A stretch of DNA of 10,341 bases from an uncultured Methylobacter sp. (lineage in GTDB: Bacteria > Pseudomonadota > Gammaproteobacteria > Methylococcales > Methylomonadaceae). A model generated the notes under the pieces. It did no database searches and was not told the origin of the DNA. It worked only from the letters and a program-made list of their open reading frames with translations. The stretch spans positions 1 through 10,341 of the forward strand of contig CAIKYI010000691.1 of NCBI GenBank assembly GCA_903831545.1, in the 5' to 3' direction. The translations under genes and the position numbers were made by a program. Within the stretch, counting starts at the first letter, position 1, and each line of letters opens with the position of its first letter. Of this stretch, positions 6,168 through 10,341 are shown in pieces.

Positions 6168-7628
6168 TTACCTGATTAACAACGCAGTTTTATCCAAAAC
6201 TTGCAGCGCCTTTTTGATGATAGCCTCACCGATGCCATCTCCAGATGTTGCTTCAACAAGCAATCGCGAACTCAAGCATAAACGCAGGGCACTGACCGGA
6301 ATATCGTTACGGTTTCCACAGGCGACTGGCTGTCCTAGCTGGCAGCGTATTGAGGCAATATCAGTTTCGGAAGCATTGGGCACGGCTGTCAAAAGCGGGC
6401 TTTGAACGCCAGTTGGAACTTTTGCAACAAATTCGCTTTGCAATTGTTGATAAATAGTCGCAGTCTGTTCGCGGTTTAAAGGGATGCGTTGACTGGTTTC
6501 AGGCTTATAAAGCAGAAAGGGAAAGATGGTTTGGAGATGATCCCAATTGTTTACTGATATTAAGGGGCGACGGTCGAATTTGAGAACGGGTAAGGGTTCA
6601 AAATGAGGGTCTGATTCCAGGCGTTGCGAGATTGCTTCTGCAAAAGCCTGCATAAACGCTAGCGCAGCAGACAGGTTCACAGTGCGAAATCTGCGTAGTT
6701 CGTCCAGAGCCACGGCAAAGCGCAGTACCGGGCCAAAATCGCTGACTTGAAACGATGAGTTCGCATTTTTTTGAAACCGCTTTGCCACGTTTTTCGGGAG
6801 CAGTAAAACAGCCGAGAACGAGGGCCCGGTCAGAAATTTTGAGCCGGTCAGTGCGACCATAAATCCTTGTTTCAGATAAGCGCGTAAAGTCGGCAAGCCA
6901 AGGCGAAACTGACAGGCATCGACCAGCACTTCTACCATATCAGGATAAAGCTTGTGTAACGCCATGACGCAAGCCGGACTGGGCGCAAGCAAGCCGGTTT
7001 TCGACTGGTCGACAAGAATCAGTAACACGCGCTGCCTTGCTGAAACGGCTTGAGTGACTAAAGCCGCTACTTCCAAATCAATATCGGACAACAGTCGGGG
7101 TGTTCCGTCTTCCAGTCTTATCAGGACTTGCTGTACTTCAACGTTGTTAGGGCTGAAGAACGGGTTTTGGGTTAAGGCTGAAAGCACCCCGCTACCGGTT
7201 TCGGTGGCTTCAGCCATAATAACCAGCGTAGGTTTCAATGCCTCCCGCCCCACGTACTGCGCGACCAGACCATGGGTGTCGGTTCCCGACGGCGAGAAAA
7301 TCAGCTCCAGTCCGTCAAGATCGGATAAGTCACATAAATCCAGCCATTGCCGACAAAGTTCCTGCATTTTTTGGGCATAGACGGCTGCTTGTGATTCTGA
7401 CTTTAATGCGTTAAGTAATTGCCGGTGCAGTTGCGTTGCGATGGAGTAACCCGTTTCCGAAATAACCGAAGCGGTAGACGATCCGAACGTCAGTAATTCA
7501 GAGTCGGGAAATGGCTGACAGCCGTATTTGTTCAATCCGGTGGAAGGATTGAGGGTGATGCGTTCATCGCCGCCCGCCACTAAAAGTTGCTTGATAGCCG
7601 GAAGGAGATCTGGGTTTTTCGCTGTCAT
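6168..7628 (-). CDS. Fold-type-I PLP-dependent enzyme (aminotransferase class V-like), function unknown
   Basis: A 486-residue protein with the layout of a fold-type-I PLP enzyme. SPSGTDTHGL (112-121) sits where the phosphate-binding SGT/GT loop is expected. VEVLVDACQFR (232-242) carries D237, the likely pyridine-nitrogen aspartate. TGSKFLTGPSFSAVLLLP (261-278) carries K264, the likely Schiff-base lysine. C-terminal arginines in ALRLCLSSRLL (447-457) could bind a carboxylate. There is no signal peptide or TM segment, so it is cytosolic. I do not recognise a named family, and the substrate is unknown. It is the last gene of the three-gene operon; its ATG overlaps the ATP-grasp stop by one base (TAATG), and only weak ribosome binding sequence precedes it, so it is probably translationally coupled. 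It could be an aminotransferase, a lyase or a desulfurase-like enzyme. Confidence 0.8.
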   Translation of the reverse strand: MTAKNPDLLPAIKQLLVAGGDERITLNPSTGLNKYGCQPFPDSELLTFGSSTASVISETGYSIATQLHRQLLNALKSESQAAVYAQKMQELCRQWLDLCDLSDLDGLELIFSPSGTDTHGLVAQYVGREALKPTLVIMAEATETGSGVLSALTQNPFFSPNNVEVQQVLIRLEDGTPRLLSDIDLEVAALVTQAVSARQRVLLILVDQSKTGLLAPSPACVMALHKLYPDMVEVLVDACQFRLGLPTLRAYLKQGFMVALTGSKFLTGPSFSAVLLLPKNVAKRFQKNANSSFQVSDFGPVLRFAVALDELRRFRTVNLSAALAFMQAFAEAISQRLESDPHFEPLPVLKFDRRPLISVNNWDHLQTIFPFLLYKPETSQRIPLNREQTATIYQQLQSEFVAKVPTGVQSPLLTAVPNASETDIASIRCQLGQPVACGNRNDIPVSALRLCLSSRLLVEATSGDGIGEAIIKKALQVLDKTALLIR

Positions 7629-8842
7629 TAAAGGCTGCTATGTTGCCTGGCGTTAAGCAGCATTTGGCGAAAGGCGCTGAATATTTTGTGCATCTGTGGT
7701 TGTTTGTAGGGAAAGATATCAACGGGATCGATGGCATGGATGATCATGCAGCTATCAATTTCAAAAATCAGTAAGTTCCCGTCAGTAGTTTCACCGCAAT
7801 CAATGCCCAGATAATCCAGTCCTGCCCGCTCATAAATGGCGCGGAAAGCTTCGGCGTGTTTACAGGCAAACTGGCTGTCAAATGCAAGCATAAACTGTTC
7901 TTCTTCGGCGCGTTTTTCGGCGCTTTCAGTCATGCCTGCGTTCAGGTAATGAATCATCCAGTGTTCGGAAATGCCAACATGGCAAACAAACGGTTTTCCG
8001 TCGATAAGGACGATTCGATATTTTCTGAAGAAACCGTCAGGGTTGCGATAGTCTACAAATCGCGACACATAGAACTCTTTATTGGGCATATCTTGCAGAT
8101 AGCTAAGCAAGGTTTGGGCTGTGTCAATTTTGTCCAGATCTTTTCCGGCGTGAGAGTCAACGGGACGGATAATAATCGGGAAATCGCCGTCCTTGAGGTA
8201 GTCGATAAGAGCTATTTGCTGGGTGGCGACTTGTTCCAAAACTTGTCGTTCCAGACGTAGCGTATTTGGCATGATGATTCCGGGTGCAGAATCTAGCAAA
8301 GTGCAGGCGTCATTTCGCGAGAGCATGGCGATACGCTCCGGTTTGTTCAATACCGGATGAGGCCAACTGCTTAGTGCGGTATTGATCTTGTTTAGTAGCG
8401 CCATATTCTGGTCGGATTGGGCAATGGCCACAAACAGTACATCATGCTCGGGAAGGTGTTTGGGTAAAGGCAATTCAGGCGTTACATAGACGATGTCCAG
8501 TGCTACATCGGAGTCTTCCAGTAGGAACTCTACCGGCGTGTTGGCCATTAAATCGCCTGCGCCCATAATGACAAGCAGTCGAATCGCTGCTGTTCCAGTG
8601 ATTGTTGGCTGGGTATATATTTGTTGGATTTTGAGAGCCTGGGCTTGCATGGTCATTGCCAGGTCGTGATTGCCGCGGAGTTGCAACACAATCGATAAAT
8701 CCATCAGTGCATGGCCGCTGGTATCGGTTGCGGCGCGTTCGATCAATTCTGTCCCAAGCGGAGCAAGATCTTCGCCGGCATAAGCCATACGCATGAGCTT
8801 TGCCAGACCTATCAGGGGTTGGTTAGTGGTATGGGTGGGCAT
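7628..8842 (-). CDS. ATP-grasp ligase-like protein with TPR-like N-terminal region
   Basis: 404 residues, cytosolic. Residues about 10-75 are helical and resemble a tetratricopeptide repeat (ALMDLSIVLQLRGNHDLAMTMQAQAL, about 45-70, given here as a region with conserved small and aromatic positions). Residues about 86-190 look like a Rossmann-type pre-ATP-grasp domain (RLLVIMGAGDLMANTP, 88-103). The ATP-grasp core is FPIIIRPVDSHAGKDLDKI (221-239, nucleotide-binding loop), EFYVSRFVDY (256-265), FRKYRIVLIDGKPF (272-285) and the metal-binding end LDYLGIDCGETTDGNLL with FEIDS (360-364). The usual E-x-N metal motif is E361-I-D363 here. Such enzymes join a carboxylate to an amine through an acyl phosphate. 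A good AAAGGA lies 7 bases before ATG 8842. It sits between two PLP enzymes in one operon. I know homologues only as uncharacterised proteins. Confidence 0.85.
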   Translation of the reverse strand: MPTHTTNQPLIGLAKLMRMAYAGEDLAPLGTELIERAATDTSGHALMDLSIVLQLRGNHDLAMTMQAQALKIQQIYTQPTITGTAAIRLLVIMGAGDLMANTPVEFLLEDSDVALDIVYVTPELPLPKHLPEHDVLFVAIAQSDQNMALLNKINTALSSWPHPVLNKPERIAMLSRNDACTLLDSAPGIIMPNTLRLERQVLEQVATQQIALIDYLKDGDFPIIIRPVDSHAGKDLDKIDTAQTLLSYLQDMPNKEFYVSRFVDYRNPDGFFRKYRIVLIDGKPFVCHVGISEHWMIHYLNAGMTESAEKRAEEEQFMLAFDSQFACKHAEAFRAIYERAGLDYLGIDCGETTDGNLLIFEIDSCMIIHAIDPVDIFPYKQPQMHKIFSAFRQMLLNARQHSSL

Positions 8843-8845
8843 CTG

Positions 8846-10327
8846 TTAATCCTTTGATTTAGCGATTGTTGCCGCACACTCACCGAGTGTCAGCGTGGCG
8901 TCGACCAAGGCGTCGATGTCCTTGATGGTGGTGCGATGATTGACGATGGCAGCTCGAATGGCTAGCTGGCCATTGATGGTCGTTGAGGAAGGCGCGGCAA
9001 TGCCTGATTCCTGGAGTGCGATGATCAGTTCTGCATTAACCCTATTGGGATTGGTGCTGCGATAGCGAAAGCAAACAATATTCAAGGTAACAGGAGCAAG
9101 CAGTTCCAGTGCGGGTTCGGCTTCAATTCGCCGTTTCAGGTGTTGAGCCAGTGCGCAGGTGTTGGAAATAATACTGCCCAATTTTTCTGCCCCATAAATC
9201 TTAATGGTAAACCAGGTTTTTAAAGCCCTGAAGCCGCGCGACAGCTCCGGACCCAGGTCGCACGGCCACGGAGAGCCTGCCGCCATACCGCGGGATTCTC
9301 GTTTAAGGTATGCGGCGTTAGAAGCAAAAGTGTTGAGGTGCTGTTCTTGGTTACGTACCAGGATAAATCCGGCGTCATAGGGAACTTGTCCCCATTTGTG
9401 GAAATCAAAGGCAATTGAATCGGCCCGTTCGATACCCTGCAGCCGAGGCGCAATTTCAGGTGCCAGCATGCCGAGAGCACCAAAAGCGCCGTCAACGTGG
9501 AACCAGAGATGCTGGCTTTGGCAAAGATCGGCGAGCAACTGAAGGTTATCAAGGGCGCCGACATCTGCGCTACCTGCTGTTCCGGCAACAAAGAATGGGG
9601 TCAAACCGGCTTTTTTGTCTTCGCTAATGGCTAGAGCAAGTGCAGTAATATCCAGTTGAAACTGTTCGTTGACGGGTATCCTGCGTAATGCCTCGCTACC
9701 CAAGCCGGCGATTTCCATGGCTTGCGTCAGACTGAAATGGGCGCTGGTTGAGGTATAGGCCACTAACTGTGACTTGCTTGAAGCGAGACCGCTTTGGCGG
9801 ACTTCTGTGCCTAAATATTGGGTGCGTGCAATTAACAGGGCAAGCAGATTGGCCATTGAGGTTCCGGTGACAAACAGGCCGCTGGCAGTGTCAGGGAAAT
9901 TAAATAATTCACGAACCCATTGAACGACCTGGTGTTCGATTTCAATCGGTGCGTGATCGCGGCCACCCAGATTAGCGTTTAAGCCTGCCGCCAGCATTTC
10001 CGCGAGCATGCCAACGGGAGTTCCGCCGCCATGAACCCAGCCCATAAAACCAGGATGGACGTTGCCCAAGGCATAGGGCAGTATTTGCTTCATGAAGATT
10101 TCATGGGTTGTTGCCAGATTAGCTTGCCCGTCCTCCAGTGGCAGCGCGAAGGAGTGTCGGATTTCTTCGGGCATCGGTTGCCAGACAGGTTGATTGCGCA
10201 GGTGCTCAAGATAATCAATCATGTCGTCCAGCATTTGATGGCCTTGCGCACGAAACGCATTCCAGTCTGAGGGGTCGAGTGTGTCTTCTGATGTTTCAAG
10301 CATGGTTATTGAACTGTTATTTGCCAC
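8846..10327 (-). CDS. Group II PLP-dependent decarboxylase (aromatic-L-amino-acid decarboxylase family)
   Basis: 493 residues, the usual size for this fold-type-I family. Landmarks include LDPSDWNAFRAQGHQMLDDM (17-36), PVWQPMP (47-53), HPGFMGWVHGGG (91-102), GTSMANLLAL (155-164, cofactor phosphate region), H197 in STSAHFS (ring-stacking histidine), T250 in AGTAGS, D279 in HVDGAFG (pyridine-nitrogen aspartate) and K311 in FDFHKWGQVPYDAG (Schiff-base lysine). All core cofactor residues are therefore present. The loop after the lysine (about 341-365, RGMAAGSPWPCDLGP) has no tyrosine, whereas animal and plant decarboxylases use one there (Tyr332 in mammals), so simple decarboxylation is not certain. 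The stated start is GTG 10327. ATG 10303 (MLETSEDT) is as good for the family, neither has a clear Shine-Dalgarno, and the frame stays open to the right edge. It is the first visible gene of the operon, with the ATP-grasp gene 3 bp downstream. Confidence 0.92.
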   Translation of the reverse strand: MANNSSITMLETSEDTLDPSDWNAFRAQGHQMLDDMIDYLEHLRNQPVWQPMPEEIRHSFALPLEDGQANLATTHEIFMKQILPYALGNVHPGFMGWVHGGGTPVGMLAEMLAAGLNANLGGRDHAPIEIEHQVVQWVRELFNFPDTASGLFVTGTSMANLLALLIARTQYLGTEVRQSGLASSKSQLVAYTSTSAHFSLTQAMEIAGLGSEALRRIPVNEQFQLDITALALAISEDKKAGLTPFFVAGTAGSADVGALDNLQLLADLCQSQHLWFHVDGAFGALGMLAPEIAPRLQGIERADSIAFDFHKWGQVPYDAGFILVRNQEQHLNTFASNAAYLKRESRGMAAGSPWPCDLGPELSRGFRALKTWFTIKIYGAEKLGSIISNTCALAQHLKRRIEAEPALELLAPVTLNIVCFRYRSTNPNRVNAELIIALQESGIAAPSSTTINGQLAIRAAIVNHRTTIKDIDALVDATLTLGECAATIAKSKD

Positions 10328-10341
10328 GAAAAGAAATCGAG

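Noticed and set aside
9220..9591. A 123-codon leftward frame within the decarboxylase gene, in a different frame on the same strand
   Set aside because: It overlaps the cofactor-lysine region of the decarboxylase, which is intact in its own frame, so this is a frame shadow rather than a frameshifted gene piece.
6168..10327. The idea that the efflux pumps export the product of the decarboxylase/ATP-grasp operon
   Set aside because: The two gene groups are convergent, separated by a terminator-like hairpin, and share no visible operator; adjacency alone is not enough.

Overview
The window looks like gammaproteobacterial chromosome of moderate GC. A type I methanotroph (Methylomonas/Methylobacter-like) is my best guess, from protein flavour and from a dispersed-repeat-like hairpin after the MFS gene. 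This is inference; no taxonomic marker gene is present. There are no RNA genes, CRISPR arrays, insertion sequences or phage genes that I can see.

Left half (1-6032): a multidrug efflux locus built around one TetR-type repressor. Leftward from position 3345 run tetR, an RND periplasmic adaptor lipoprotein and an AcrB/MexB-like RND pump that runs off the left edge. Rightward from 3443 run an EmrA-like HlyD adaptor and an EmrB-like 14-helix MFS transporter. The 97-bp divergent intergenic region holds a perfect 21-bp inverted repeat (3409-3429) just upstream of the emrA-like start, and a 9-base copy of its half-site just upstream of tetR. The simplest reading is that one repressor controls two mechanistically different tripartite efflux pumps. 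No TolC-like outer membrane factor is in view.

Middle (6033-6167): a short convergent intergenic region with a GC-rich hairpin that can act as terminator for the MFS operon and resembles a dispersed repeat.

Right half (6168-10327): a tightly packed three-gene leftward operon. It encodes a group II (aromatic-L-amino-acid-type) PLP decarboxylase, then an ATP-grasp ligase-like protein with a helical, TPR-like N-terminus, then a second fold-type-I PLP enzyme. Spacing is 3 bp, then a 1-base TAATG overlap. This has the look of a small-molecule pathway: make an amine or aldehyde from an amino acid, ligate it, and modify it with a second PLP enzyme. I know no characterised pathway with this exact gene set. 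The decarboxylase also lacks any tyrosine where the catalytic-loop tyrosine of animal and plant decarboxylases sits, so its chemistry may differ. This operon is the best candidate in the window for an undescribed system.
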